Below, piece after piece: positions 18,526 to 27,446 of a stretch of 64,000 nt of DNA. The notes under the pieces were generated by a model. The model made no database searches and had not been told where the DNA came from. It saw only the letters and a list, made by a program, of their open reading frames with translations. Numbering within the stretch: the first letter of the stretch is position 1; every line of letters begins with the position of its first letter. This DNA is from Clostridium bornimense (lineage in GTDB: Bacteria > Bacillota > Clostridia > Clostridiales > Clostridiaceae): positions 34,517 to 98,516 of the forward strand of contig NZ_JAHLOD010000008.1 of the NCBI RefSeq assembly GCF_018917145.1, written 5' to 3'. A program made the translations under genes and the position numbers.

Positions 18526-18578
18526 ATATCTTGTAAAGTATATTACAAAAAAATATTTTTCGTAACTAAGGAGGATTT

Positions 18579-19325
18579 ATGTTTAATAAAGAAAAATTTA
18601 GCTCATTACTAAAAGATGCTATAGGCTCTAACAGAACAATTACAGAGTTTTCAAATGAATGTACTTTAGCTAGACCTTATCTTTCAAAATTTCTTAATTG
18701 CAAATTAGATACACCACCATCACCAGAAGCAATTGCAAAAATTGCCTCTAAAGCCAGAAATAACATTAGCGAATGCGATTTACTAGTTGCTGCTGGTTAC
18801 ACAACATATGATGACTATATAGAGTCTACTTTAGAAAACTTTAGCGAAGGTGGTGATTTGTTTAATACCACAATTAACTTTAAAGAAAATATAAGCAATA
18901 ACCATAAAGAGCTAATATCAAATATATCACCTAAAAAGATTCCAGTCTTATCTGATATAAAAAGCACTAAGATGGACTTAAACATAGGTGAATACTTAGC
19001 TTATTATGAGTATACAGCTGCTTTAAATGATGATACTAATAAAACATATTACCTATACTCTAAAGATAATAGTATGATTCATTCAGGTATTACTGCTGAT
19101 AGTATTGTTCATTTTATTACTCAAGATTATGCTGAAAACAATGATTTAGTCATTGTCCTTATTAACTCTGAAAGCTATATAAGAAGATATCGCAAAATCA
19201 ATAATATAATATCATTTATATCTGATGATCCTAATTTTGATTCATTTGCTTATCTAAATAGTGATTTTAAAAAACAAGATGTTCATATAATAGGTAAGAT
19301 AACACATTGTAAAACAGCATTTTAA
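18579..19325 (+). CDS. XRE-type regulator with S24 (CI/LexA-like) C-terminal domain
   Basis: 248 residues. Residues about 5-70 resemble a helix-turn-helix domain (ITEFSNECTLARPYLSKFLN). The C-terminal half, from about residue 120, follows the S24 pattern: KDNSMI as the catalytic Ser region, a later ESYIRRYRK segment, and a final HIIGKI strand. In cleavable LexA/CI proteins the second segment supplies the catalytic Lys, and here that place appears to be Arg. It is probably the maintenance repressor of the element, divergent from the replication genes and upstream of the recombinase. Confidence 0.75.
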   Translation: MFNKEKFSSLLKDAIGSNRTITEFSNECTLARPYLSKFLNCKLDTPPSPEAIAKIASKARNNISECDLLVAAGYTTYDDYIESTLENFSEGGDLFNTTINFKENISNNHKELISNISPKKIPVLSDIKSTKMDLNIGEYLAYYEYTAALNDDTNKTYYLYSKDNSMIHSGITADSIVHFITQDYAENNDLVIVLINSESYIRRYRKINNIISFISDDPNFDSFAYLNSDFKKQDVHIIGKITHCKTAF

Positions 19326-19411
19326 CAACCGCTACCTTAACATATAACCTTGGAATTAACGTATAGAATTAACCTTAGTATTTACTAAATATACTTAGGA
19401 GAGTGAGTTAA

Positions 19412-20962
19412 ATGCGTGCTGCAATATATGCTAGATACAGTTCTAATAATCAAAGAGAGGAATCAATAGATGCTCAAATAAGAGCTATTAAAGATTACTG
19501 CGATAGTAATGGATACTCTATTGTCAAAACTTACATTGATGAAGCTAGATCTGCAACTACAGATAATAGACCAAATTTTAAAAATATGATTAAAGATAGT
19601 GAACTTAACCTTTTCGATTGTGTTATAGTTCATAAACTTGATAGATTCTCAAGAGATAAATACGATAGTGTAACTTATAAGAGAAAACTACGAAATAATA
19701 ACGTTTCTTTATTTTCTGTTCTTGAAAAGCTTGACGATAGTCCTGAAAGTTCTATTATGGAGTCACTACTTGAAGGAATGTCCGAATACTATTCAAAAAA
19801 CCTTGCTCGTGAAACTATGAAAGGTATGAAAGAAAATGCCTATAAAGCTATGCACACAGGAGGAAAACCTCCTCTTGGATATGATGTAGATCCTCTAACG
19901 AAAAAGTATCTTATCAATGAAACAGAAGCTAAAGCCGTTAAATTAATATTTGAAATGTATGCTAATGGTAATGGCTATATGGCTATTGTTGACAAACTGA
20001 ATACTTTAAACTTTAAAACTAAATTAGGCAACTCATTCAGTAGAAATAGTATTTCAGAGATTATCAGAAATGAAAAGTATACCGGTGTATATGTTTTTAA
20101 TAAAACACCTAAAAAGATAAATGGGAAAAGAAATTCTCATGTAACTAAACCTGAAGAAGAAATTATTAGAATAAAAGATGGAATGCCTAGAATTATTGAT
20201 GATGAAACATTCCTTAAAGTTAAAGAAAGACTTGCTAATAATAAACGTAATGCCTGTAATAAAGCTAAAGAACCTTACGTACTTTCTGGCAAAATCAAAT
20301 GTGGTCTCTGTGGTTCTGCAATGGTTGGCCATACTAGTAAATGTGGAAGAAGTAAGAACAAATACTCTACCTACAGATGTGGAAGAAGGTATAGATATAA
20401 AGACTGTTCTATGAAACCAATAAACAGAGATTATATTGATGATATTGTCATAAAACAATTATCTAAAAATATCTTCTCTCCTAAATCAATAGAAAAGCTT
20501 ACAAAAGAACTTACAAAATGTTATAACAAATCACTTCAAAATAATAAATCTGAAATTAAGAATATCGATAAGCAACTTATACAAATTAATAAAGAAATAG
20601 ATAATCTGATTACTGCTATTGCAAGTGGTATAAGTAGCATTTCTATAAAAGATAAACTTAATAATCTTGAAGAAAAGAAAATTCACCTAAGTACTCTTAA
20701 AAGTGAACTACAATGTAGCCTAGATTCTAAAGTACTTGATGAAAACCTAATTAGACAATATCTATTAAAAGATGCTTCTCTACTAAAAAATAAAAGTGTT
20801 GATGACATCAAAAATATCATTAACACTTATGTTGAATCTGTTTTAGTGTACGATGAGAAGGTTGAAGTTAACCTTCTTATTGTACATATCAATGGTGGAG
20901 GCGACGGGAATCGAACCCGTGTCCGAAAGCTGACACCCATAAGCATCTCCGAGCGCAGTTGA
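19412..20962 (+). CDS. Large serine recombinase (integrase) whose C-terminus is encoded by the att site
   Basis: 516 residues. The resolvase/invertase catalytic domain has Ser10/Ser11 in ARYSSNNQRE and KLDRFSRD. It is followed by a recombinase domain (about 160-270), a Cys-rich zinc ribbon (KCGLCGSAM...CGRRYRYKDC, about 293-335) and a coiled-coil (about 370-440). The frame runs through the attR core (20893-20904), and residues 495-516 are translated from antisense ssrA. It integrates and excises the element at the tmRNA 3' end. SD AGGAGAG precedes the ATG. No terminator follows in the integrated state. Confidence 0.93.
   Translation: MRAAIYARYSSNNQREESIDAQIRAIKDYCDSNGYSIVKTYIDEARSATTDNRPNFKNMIKDSELNLFDCVIVHKLDRFSRDKYDSVTYKRKLRNNNVSLFSVLEKLDDSPESSIMESLLEGMSEYYSKNLARETMKGMKENAYKAMHTGGKPPLGYDVDPLTKKYLINETEAKAVKLIFEMYANGNGYMAIVDKLNTLNFKTKLGNSFSRNSISEIIRNEKYTGVYVFNKTPKKINGKRNSHVTKPEEEIIRIKDGMPRIIDDETFLKVKERLANNKRNACNKAKEPYVLSGKIKCGLCGSAMVGHTSKCGRSKNKYSTYRCGRRYRYKDCSMKPINRDYIDDIVIKQLSKNIFSPKSIEKLTKELTKCYNKSLQNNKSEIKNIDKQLIQINKEIDNLITAIASGISSISIKDKLNNLEEKKIHLSTLKSELQCSLDSKVLDENLIRQYLLKDASLLKNKSVDDIKNIINTYVESVLVYDEKVEVNLLIVHINGGGDGNRTRVRKLTPISISERS
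20893..20904. repeat. attR core (direct repeat within ssrA)
   Basis: TGGTGGAGGCGA. It forms the encoded 3' terminus, including CCA, of ssrA on the minus strand, and at the same time lies inside the serine recombinase frame on the plus strand. Confidence 0.85.
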
Positions 20963-21243
20963 TATTTTAAATTTCCCTCAGTAGGCGCCTATCAACAGGC
21001 TTCTACCTTAGTAGCTTCATAAAATCCCGTTCCGCTGTCAAAGCTTTCAGCGGCTCGTTTCCCTACAAAATCGACGCCTTATCCCGGACCGTAGGCCTTC
21101 CAGGTAAGACGGCTGCTGTTAATTAAGCAGCTAAAGCGTAATTTTCGTCAATTAATTTTAATTCCCAGTTTTTTAACGCGGGTCCAGGGCCCTCGGCTCG
21201 CTTCTCATGAATCCCATACCCCCGTCGAAACCATTGCGCCCCC
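20893..21243 (-). ncRNA. ssrA: tmRNA
   Basis: The 5' GGGGGCG pairs with the 3' CGCCTCC followed by A and an encoded CCA, making the tRNA-like acceptor stem. GGTTCGATTCCCGTC is the T arm. The tag frame reads ...DENYALAA followed by a stop, the ALAA degron of clostridial tmRNAs. The RNA rescues stalled ribosomes with SmpB. Its 3' end serves as the integration site of the element, and its own terminator now sits at 7208-7242, so 3' maturation must rely on processing from a longer transcript. A TATAAT occurs 2 bp before the 5' end but without a good -35. Confidence 0.97.
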
Positions 21244-21378
21244 ATATTATAAGGACATTGACTAGTGGTATGTTCTTTACGCATTCACCTTTAAAATATT
21301 AAGTTTTATTAGACAATTATCATTGTACAACAGAGGTAAAAATTAATCAATAGTAATTTTTACCTCAATCTTTATTAG

Positions 21379-22599
21379 CTATTTCATTTTTTCTAATACA
21401 GAAGAAATCTTATCATTTATTTCATTTACATTTGGTTCTTCTGTTACACCATCTTGTATATTATACTTATTCTTTAACTTCAATATTCTCTCAACACTTT
21501 TATTTAATCTTTTTTCTGTAATAGTGCCATTTTTCACAGCTTCCTTTATAGCATCTCTAACCACTGTTACGTTGTCTAACTTATGACATACCATAACTAT
21601 ATCTGCCCCTGCATTTATAGATTTTACTGCTGCATCGCCTATATCATAATTATTAATTATGGCACCCATAGTCATATCATCAGTAACAACTACCCCATCA
21701 TAATTCATATCTTTACGTAATATATCAGTAACTATTGTTTTTGATAATGTCGCTGGATTCTTTTCATCTACTTTAGGAAGCATAATATGGGACACCATTA
21801 CCATATCAACACCAGCATCTATTGCTTTTTTAAAAGGTACTAACTCAAACGACTTTAGTCTCTTTAAATCATTTTTTACCACTGGCAATCCTACATGAGA
21901 ATCCACATCAGTATCACCATGACCTGGAAAATGTTTTACTGTTGCAATAACATCGCTGTCCTTTAACCCACGCATTGTTGCAATACCTAATTTTGAAACT
22001 ATCTCCTCATTATCACCAAAAGATCTCTTCCCTATTACAGGATTATCAGGATTGCTATTTATATCAAGAACCGGTGCAAAATCCATATTAAATCCTAAAG
22101 AAGTTATTTCCTTTCCAATAACTTTTCCTATATCATAACTTAAATCTTCATCATTAAACTTTGCAATATCCATACTAGTTGGAATATCCTTAAATTCCGA
22201 TGGCATTCTAGATACTAATCCACCTTCTTCATCTACCGATATAAAAATAGGATATTTATTTTCCTTATTCATTTCCTTTATATCATTATTAAGTTTAACA
22301 ACCTGTGAAGCATTTTCAACATTTCTACTAAAAAGTATTACTCCCCCTACTTTCACTTCTGATATTAATGACTTTACTTCATCATCAGCTGTTGTACCAT
22401 CAAAACCAGCAATAATAAGTTGTCCTATTTTTTCATATAAAGACATCTTATCTACCTTAGTTTCAAATTCATCTTTTTTATCTTTATGTACATTACTAAC
22501 TTTTTCATCATTACTATTATTAAAATAATTAATAGCAATATATCTTCCTGTAATAAATGATAAAATCACAGCAATAATTATACATAGTTTTTTAATCAT
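21379..22599 (-). CDS. nagZ: NagZ-like beta-N-acetylhexosaminidase (GH3), membrane-anchored
   Basis: 406 residues from the ATG at 22599; an upstream in-frame GTG lies inside the SD. Residues about 4-22 form a hydrophobic anchor or signal. The GH3 domain contains KHFPGHG at 222-228 followed by DTDVDSH, the NagZ substrate and catalytic-loop signature, and the DD pair 307-308 (TDDMTMG), one of which is the nucleophile. It removes terminal GlcNAc from muropeptides or other amino-sugar glycans outside the membrane. The gene is single, directly upstream of ssrA. Confidence 0.9.
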   Translation of the reverse strand: MIKKLCIIIAVILSFITGRYIAINYFNNSNDEKVSNVHKDKKDEFETKVDKMSLYEKIGQLIIAGFDGTTADDEVKSLISEVKVGGVILFSRNVENASQVVKLNNDIKEMNKENKYPIFISVDEEGGLVSRMPSEFKDIPTSMDIAKFNDEDLSYDIGKVIGKEITSLGFNMDFAPVLDINSNPDNPVIGKRSFGDNEEIVSKLGIATMRGLKDSDVIATVKHFPGHGDTDVDSHVGLPVVKNDLKRLKSFELVPFKKAIDAGVDMVMVSHIMLPKVDEKNPATLSKTIVTDILRKDMNYDGVVVTDDMTMGAIINNYDIGDAAVKSINAGADIVMVCHKLDNVTVVRDAIKEAVKNGTITEKRLNKSVERILKLKNKYNIQDGVTEEPNVNEINDKISSVLEKMK

Positions 22600-22759
22600 T
22601 CCATATCCCCCCACTTATATTTTAATCTATGAAAAAGAATTTTTCCATATTTTATGATTAAATTATTATACTTTTAGGAAATACATCTCTTTATTGCAAG
22701 AATTTTGTAATATAATGTAGAATATAATACTTAACAGTATATTAGAAAGGAGCTTATTT

Positions 22760-24199
22760 ATGAGAAAATTAAAATACCTATTAATTTCTATTGCATTAAT
22801 ATCCAACATACTTCTTAGTTATAAGCTTTCTATAATTATTATTAATAAAAAACCTATTATATCCACAAAAATTGAAAAAACAAAAAATTCTTTAAATAAT
22901 AATTCTAGCAATAATAATATCGCTAATAACACTATTAACAATAATACTTCCACTTATAATATTAATTCTTCTAAAACTGAAAATGTTTCTTTTAAAACTA
23001 GAGATTTTTTCTATTCTTTAGATGATACATCAATTAATCGTAGTTCTTCTGAACACTTTCAAGTAATATGGGGAAATGACCATGATTCTGTCAGCATAAG
23101 TTCAGATTTTATAAAAGGAATTTTAAACAATCTAGAGACTATGAGAGAAGTATATATAGATACTTTAGAAATGAAAGATACAAGCTCTTCAACTAAAACT
23201 AATAATGGTTCATATAAAACTAATATATATTTATCTGATACTGGACTTAAAAAAATACGTAATGAAAAAAAATATAGCGCTTGTGACAATGCTGGATTTG
23301 CCTATATGATAGTAGACCCTTTATTAATAAGAGTTGATCCGCCAAGTTGGATATTAGCAAAAGAATATGCTCATGCAGTTATATTACATCAAGGTGGCTC
23401 CCTTGATAGTAATTGGTCTGACGCTATGGCTAATTGGTTTAGAAATCAATATTTAGGTAGCGATAAATATTCCTCTAATGGCACTGTTTACGGCCCTGCG
23501 TCAAGCTTTTTTAAATCAGTTGTATTAAATTCTAATTTAGCTTTTCCTCAACAAAAAAATGCCTATGATTCTTGGCCTTTTATTACCTATATATCTGAAA
23601 ATCCAGATAAATTAGATGGCTTAGGATTAGATTTAATACACAATATTTTAGAAGACAAAACTATTAAAAATCCAATTAATGCAATAAATAAAAAGACAAA
23701 ATTATCTCTACAAGATGTTATTGGCAACTATAGCAAACGAATGATAACTATGGATTATACTAGACAAAAAGAATATTTAACATATTTATCCGAATTACAA
23801 TCCACTGAATCTAATAATGATTTGATTTTTACAAACTTAGATTTTTCATCAAACACTTGGGTTACTGTACCTTATAATAAAGCACCTCAACAAGGTGGTT
23901 ATAATGTAATACCTATTAAAGATTTTAGTGGAAAATCAACAATAACAGTAGAATTTCACGGCATAAAAAATAAGAATACTGATGATTGGCGAGGAACCAT
24001 TGTTGCTTACAATAAAAATAAAACAACTACCTACTCCTCAACTTGGAATGATGGTAAAAATACTATGAAACTTTCGGGTAATGAAACTGCTCTTTATTTA
24101 ATAGTAGCAGCAACACCTAAAAACTTTGAAGATATGTCCAAAATTGATACTAATAAACTAACCACCTATCCTTATAAAGTAAAAGTTTCATTTGAATAA
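22760..24199 (+). CDS. DUF6055-like secreted protein, paralogue 1 (degenerate HExxH)
   Basis: 479 residues with an N-terminal hydrophobic segment (5-29), an Asn/Ser/Thr-rich linker (about 35-75), and a domain starting RDFFYSLDDTSIN...SEHFQVIWGN. This matches the family I know as DUF6055 in clostridia. The domain normally has an HEYAH metalloprotease-like motif before HQGG. Here it is K201-EYA-H205, with the first His replaced. A C-terminal beta-rich region (about 360-479) contains ITVEFHGIKN and YLIVAATP. Probably extracellular; catalytic activity is doubtful. SD AAAGGAG. Confidence 0.65.
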   Translation: MRKLKYLLISIALISNILLSYKLSIIIINKKPIISTKIEKTKNSLNNNSSNNNIANNTINNNTSTYNINSSKTENVSFKTRDFFYSLDDTSINRSSSEHFQVIWGNDHDSVSISSDFIKGILNNLETMREVYIDTLEMKDTSSSTKTNNGSYKTNIYLSDTGLKKIRNEKKYSACDNAGFAYMIVDPLLIRVDPPSWILAKEYAHAVILHQGGSLDSNWSDAMANWFRNQYLGSDKYSSNGTVYGPASSFFKSVVLNSNLAFPQQKNAYDSWPFITYISENPDKLDGLGLDLIHNILEDKTIKNPINAINKKTKLSLQDVIGNYSKRMITMDYTRQKEYLTYLSELQSTESNNDLIFTNLDFSSNTWVTVPYNKAPQQGGYNVIPIKDFSGKSTITVEFHGIKNKNTDDWRGTIVAYNKNKTTTYSSTWNDGKNTMKLSGNETALYLIVAATPKNFEDMSKIDTNKLTTYPYKVKVSFE

Positions 24200-24213
24200 T
24201 AAATTAAAAAGGT

Positions 24214-24257
24214 GGAGGTGTCGCAGTAACAAATAAAAAGTTGTTAGTGATACCTCC
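24214..24257 (+). terminator. Conserved bulged hairpin, copy A
   Basis: GGAGGTGTCGC, a 2-nt AG bulge, TAACA, loop, then TGTTAGTGATACCTCC followed by TTTTTA. This is a terminator for the preceding gene and one of three copies of the same hairpin in the window (see 34880 and 37934). Confidence 0.8.
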
Positions 24258-24419
24258 TTTTTATTATGTCATTTATAATAATTCATTGAAATTAATCCCA
24301 TAAATGCATTATACAAATATATATTCCACTTAATTTTTTAATTTCTATTTATTTTATTTGTATTATCTTGTAAAATAAAATCATAAATTATTTTTTTATA
24401 ACGAAAATCGGAGGCATTA

Positions 24420-26381
24420 ATGAAAAAACTAAAATTTTTCATAATTTTTATAGCTGTTGTTTTTAATATTTTTATTTGTAGCAAAGTTTCTTTAAAGTTC
24501 ATTAATAACAATACTAATATAAAATTAAAAGCTAGTAACGATTCTTATAAACTAAGAGATTCATTTTATTCCTTAGATGATGAATCTGTAAATAGACAAT
24601 CATCAAAACACTTCCAAATAATCTGGGGAAAAAATGATGATATAATAACTAAAGATCTTATTAAAGACAACCTAGAAAATTTAGAAAATATAAGATTACT
24701 ATACATAGAAGAATTAAAAATGAAAGAAACCTGTAAATCAATCACTGATGGCAAGGGAAATTATAAAACAAATATCTATTTATCCAATACTGGTTTAAAA
24801 AAGATAAAAAATAAAGATACTTTTTCTGATTGTGATTCCAATGGCTTTGGGTATATGGTATTAGATCCTTCAACAATAAGCAATACTAATCCCCCTAGTT
24901 GGACATTAGCTGAAGCTTATGCTGATGTTGTCATCTTACATCAAGGTGGCACACTTGATAAATACTGGCGCAATACTATGTCAAACTGGTTTAAAAATCA
25001 ATATCTTAGCAGTGATAAATATTGCTACAAAGATACTGTTTTAGATCCTGACACAAGCTTTTTTTCATCCATTGTGCTAAATAGCAACTTAGCTTTTCCA
25101 GAAGCAGAAAATTCTAATGATTCTTGGCCATTTATTAATTATCTATCAGAAAATCCTGACAATCTAGATGGCTTAGGTTTAAATTTAATACACTCTATAT
25201 TAGAAAATAAAAAGCACTCTAATGTTTTTGATATTTTAAATGATAAATTAGATACTTCTCTGCAAGATATTATCGGTAATTATACAAAACGAATGATTAC
25301 TATGGATTTTGCTAATAAGGAAAAATACCTCTATTATTTAGATCAATTGAAAGCAGATTCTGATAACGAAAATAAAATTTTTACAAACCTTGATCTTTCA
25401 AAAGGTACTTGGGTTACTATCCCTGATAATAAAGCACCTAAGCAAGGTGGTTACAATGTTATTCCTATAAAAAACTATAACAAAAATTCTCCTATCACTA
25501 TAGATTTTAACGGAATAAATAATGATGCAGATAATTGGAGAGCAACTATTGTAGCTTTAAATGAAGATAACTCAACTACTTACTCTTCAACTTGGAACAA
25601 TGGTGAAAATTCACTAACCCTTACTGGAAAAGAAACTGCTATATATTTAATTGTTGCTGCTACACCTAAAGATTTTAAAGATTTATCAAAAATTGAACAA
25701 GATGATGAAATACCATCTTACCCATATAAAATAAAACTTAAAGTATCATCACAAAATTCTACTAATACTAGTACAACTTCTAGCAATAATACAACTGAAA
25801 ATAGTAACGCTATAAACAATACTACTATTAATAACAATACTAATGTTAATACTAATAATGATGCAACTAAAAATAATACTACCAATAATGATAGAGGAAA
25901 TAGTAATACTAGTACACCTACAAAAGTTTGTAATGATAAAATAAAAATTGAAATGTACAATAAAATAAAAAATAGTTATTGTAATAATCTAACTCTAAAT
26001 TTTAGAATCACTAATACAGGATCAACTTCTATAAACGTAAAAGATATAAAATTACATTATTACTACACAAAAGATGGCAATGAACCTCAATCTTTTTACT
26101 GCGATTGGTGTTCAATTAATAATAATGCCGTTAAATCAAATTTTATTTCTATAAGTGGAAAATATAATGCAGATACTTGTTTAGAATTATCATTTAATAG
26201 TAATACAATTTTAAAACCAAACGAAGAAATCTACATTCACTCTAGAATAGCTAAAAATAATTGGACAAATTATAATCAAAGCAATGACTATTCCTTCAAT
26301 AGTTACGCTAACAATTATGTTCAATGGAACAAAGTTAGTGGATATGTTAACGGAACTCTTGTTTGGGGAAATGAACCTTAA
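24420..26381 (+). CDS. DUF6055-like secreted protein with C-terminal CBM3, paralogue 2
   Basis: 653 residues. A signal or anchor (4-27) is followed by a domain closely similar to the preceding gene over about 45-440, showing tandem duplication. The HExxH-equivalent is E165-AYA-D169, so all metal ligands and the catalytic Glu are lost. A Thr/Asn/Ser linker (about 441-500) leads to a CBM3-type cellulose-binding module (about 505-653: NLTLNFRITNTGSTSINVKDIKLHYYYT and VQWNKVSGYVNGTLVWGNEP). It is probably a secreted glycan-binding protein whose ancestral protease site is dead. SD GGAGG lies before the ATG. Confidence 0.7.
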   Translation: MKKLKFFIIFIAVVFNIFICSKVSLKFINNNTNIKLKASNDSYKLRDSFYSLDDESVNRQSSKHFQIIWGKNDDIITKDLIKDNLENLENIRLLYIEELKMKETCKSITDGKGNYKTNIYLSNTGLKKIKNKDTFSDCDSNGFGYMVLDPSTISNTNPPSWTLAEAYADVVILHQGGTLDKYWRNTMSNWFKNQYLSSDKYCYKDTVLDPDTSFFSSIVLNSNLAFPEAENSNDSWPFINYLSENPDNLDGLGLNLIHSILENKKHSNVFDILNDKLDTSLQDIIGNYTKRMITMDFANKEKYLYYLDQLKADSDNENKIFTNLDLSKGTWVTIPDNKAPKQGGYNVIPIKNYNKNSPITIDFNGINNDADNWRATIVALNEDNSTTYSSTWNNGENSLTLTGKETAIYLIVAATPKDFKDLSKIEQDDEIPSYPYKIKLKVSSQNSTNTSTTSSNNTTENSNAINNTTINNNTNVNTNNDATKNNTTNNDRGNSNTSTPTKVCNDKIKIEMYNKIKNSYCNNLTLNFRITNTGSTSINVKDIKLHYYYTKDGNEPQSFYCDWCSINNNAVKSNFISISGKYNADTCLELSFNSNTILKPNEEIYIHSRIAKNNWTNYNQSNDYSFNSYANNYVQWNKVSGYVNGTLVWGNEP

Positions 26382-26394
26382 TATAAAAAGAAAA

Positions 26395-26422
26395 ACGTTG
26401 CAAGAGATACATCTTGCAACGT
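26395..26422. terminator. Bidirectional terminator between the CBM3 protein gene and the SASP gene
   Basis: ACGTTGCAAGA pairs with TCTTGCAACGT (11 bp), flanked by A-rich sequence on the left and CTTTCTTTTTTT on the right. It serves the convergent genes ending at 26381 and 26464. Confidence 0.85.
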
Positions 26423-26463
26423 CTTTCTTTTTTTCACTCGAATGACTAAAATTTAATTTGGGA

Positions 26464-26652
26464 TTACTTTAACTTGTTCTCGTATTCAGCTACCATTCTC
26501 TTAACCATTTCTCCACCTACGGATCCACATTGTTTAGAGCTTAAGTCTCCATTATAATCTGTGAATGGAACTCCTAATTCATTTGCTACTTCAGCCTTGA
26601 ATTTTGATAATCCATTCTTTGCTTCTGGTACTAATTTTTGTGAACTTGCCAT
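26464..26652 (-). CDS. Alpha/beta-type small acid-soluble spore protein
   Basis: 62 residues, with KFKAEVANELG and the conserved KQCGSVGGEMVKRMVAEYE block typical of alpha/beta SASPs. These coat spore DNA in an A-like form, protect it from UV, and are degraded by GPR at germination. The Cys in KQCG is less common than the usual residue. SD AAAGGAGGG. Forespore sigma-G control is expected for the family, but I could not place the promoter with confidence. It shows that the organism forms spores. Confidence 0.93.
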   Translation of the reverse strand: MASSQKLVPEAKNGLSKFKAEVANELGVPFTDYNGDLSSKQCGSVGGEMVKRMVAEYENKLK

Positions 26653-26786
26653 TTTGAGTCCCTCCTTTAAATTTCACCTTCCGGTGATGCAAAGCTTTTT
26701 GATTTGTTAACTGCCTTGCACTATTAATTTACCCCATTATATTTTTTATACACTGTGGTATCACTGGAGAGTTTTCCATATTATTC

Positions 26787-27113
26787 CTAAAGATTAGTTA
26801 TTTCTTTTCTATCACCTTTAGAATTACCTATCTTAGTACTTCTCTTTTTAAGTTCCTCTTCCACAGCAGATATTTCAATTTTTCTATCCACCATCAATAC
26901 TTCTAAGTGATATAATAAATCACAAATTTCTGCCACCATGTCTTCTTTGCTATCGCCTTTTGCAGCAATTATAACTTCTGTACATTCTTCTCCAACTTTT
27001 TTTAATATTTTGTCAGTTCCTTTATTAAAAAGATAATTAGTATATGAATTCTCTACTGGATTATCTAATCTATCTTTTACTACATTATATAAATCATTAA
27101 TAACATTACTCAA
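26787..27113 (-). CDS. hisE: Phosphoribosyl-ATP pyrophosphatase
   Basis: 108 residues from a TTG start at 27113. The longer frame opens with a GTG that lies inside the SD AGAGGTG, so the TTG six nt later fits better. KVGEECTEVIIAAKG and EICDLLYHLEVLM are the MazG-like metal-binding helices of HisE. It hydrolyses PR-ATP to PR-AMP, step two of histidine synthesis. Last gene of the his operon; hisI precedes it as a separate gene (not a hisIE fusion). No clear terminator follows. Confidence 0.92.
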   Translation of the reverse strand: MSNVINDLYNVVKDRLDNPVENSYTNYLFNKGTDKILKKVGEECTEVIIAAKGDSKEDMVAEICDLLYHLEVLMVDRKIEISAVEEELKKRSTKIGNSKGDRKEITNL

Positions 27114-27132
27114 AATAAACACCTCTTAAAAA

Positions 27133-27438
27133 TTAAATAATTTTATTAAAAAAACATGTATCAGCACCAGTATGGCATGGTACTCCAACTTGCTCTACCT
27201 TAATAAGTAAAGTATCATTATCACAATCTGTATACATTTCTTTTATATATTGATAATGTCCAGATGTTGCGCCTTTATTCCAAAGTTCTTTTCTACTTCT
27301 TGAATAAAACCATGTTGTTTTTGTTTCTAATGTTTTTTTGTATGATTCTTCATTAACATAAGCAAGCATTAAAACCTTGTTAGTTTTATAATCAACAACA
27401 ATAGCAGGCACTAATCCTTTTGAAAAATCTATATCCAT
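27133..27438 (-). CDS. hisI: Phosphoribosyl-AMP cyclohydrolase
   Basis: 101 residues. [19 protein letters not shown] is the family signature, and Cys residues in DCDNDTLL and [11 protein letters not shown] form the zinc site. It opens the purine ring of PR-AMP to give ProFAR. Located between hisF and hisE with short gaps, so part of one transcript. Confidence 0.95.
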   Translation of the reverse strand: MDIDFSKGLVPAIVVDYKTNKVLMLAYVNEESYKKTLETKTTWFYSRSRKELWNKGATSGHYQYIKEMYTDCDNDTLLIKVEQVGVPCHTGADTCFFNKII

Positions 27439-27446
27439 ATTTCCCC

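Larger units (their letters stand above)
7249..20904. mobile_element. ssrA-integrated mobilizable island with defence cargo (~13.65 kb)
   Basis: Both boundaries carry the 12-bp TGGTGGAGGCGA, the terminal bases of ssrA on the plus strand. The right copy is continuous with intact ssrA, so the element entered at the tmRNA 3' end. The cargo order is HEPN, DUF262, hsdS, hsdM, hsdR (minus), an unknown ORF (plus), a replication module, an S24-like regulator, and a large serine recombinase abutting attR. I see no conjugation or capsid genes. It is therefore an integrative or mobilizable island, perhaps a satellite that replicates as a circle through its Rep protein, rather than a full ICE or prophage. 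Confidence 0.85.

Noticed and set aside
20054..20458. Minus-strand 134-codon ORF inside the recombinase gene
   Set aside because: It is an antisense shadow of a clearly real serine recombinase, with no SD.
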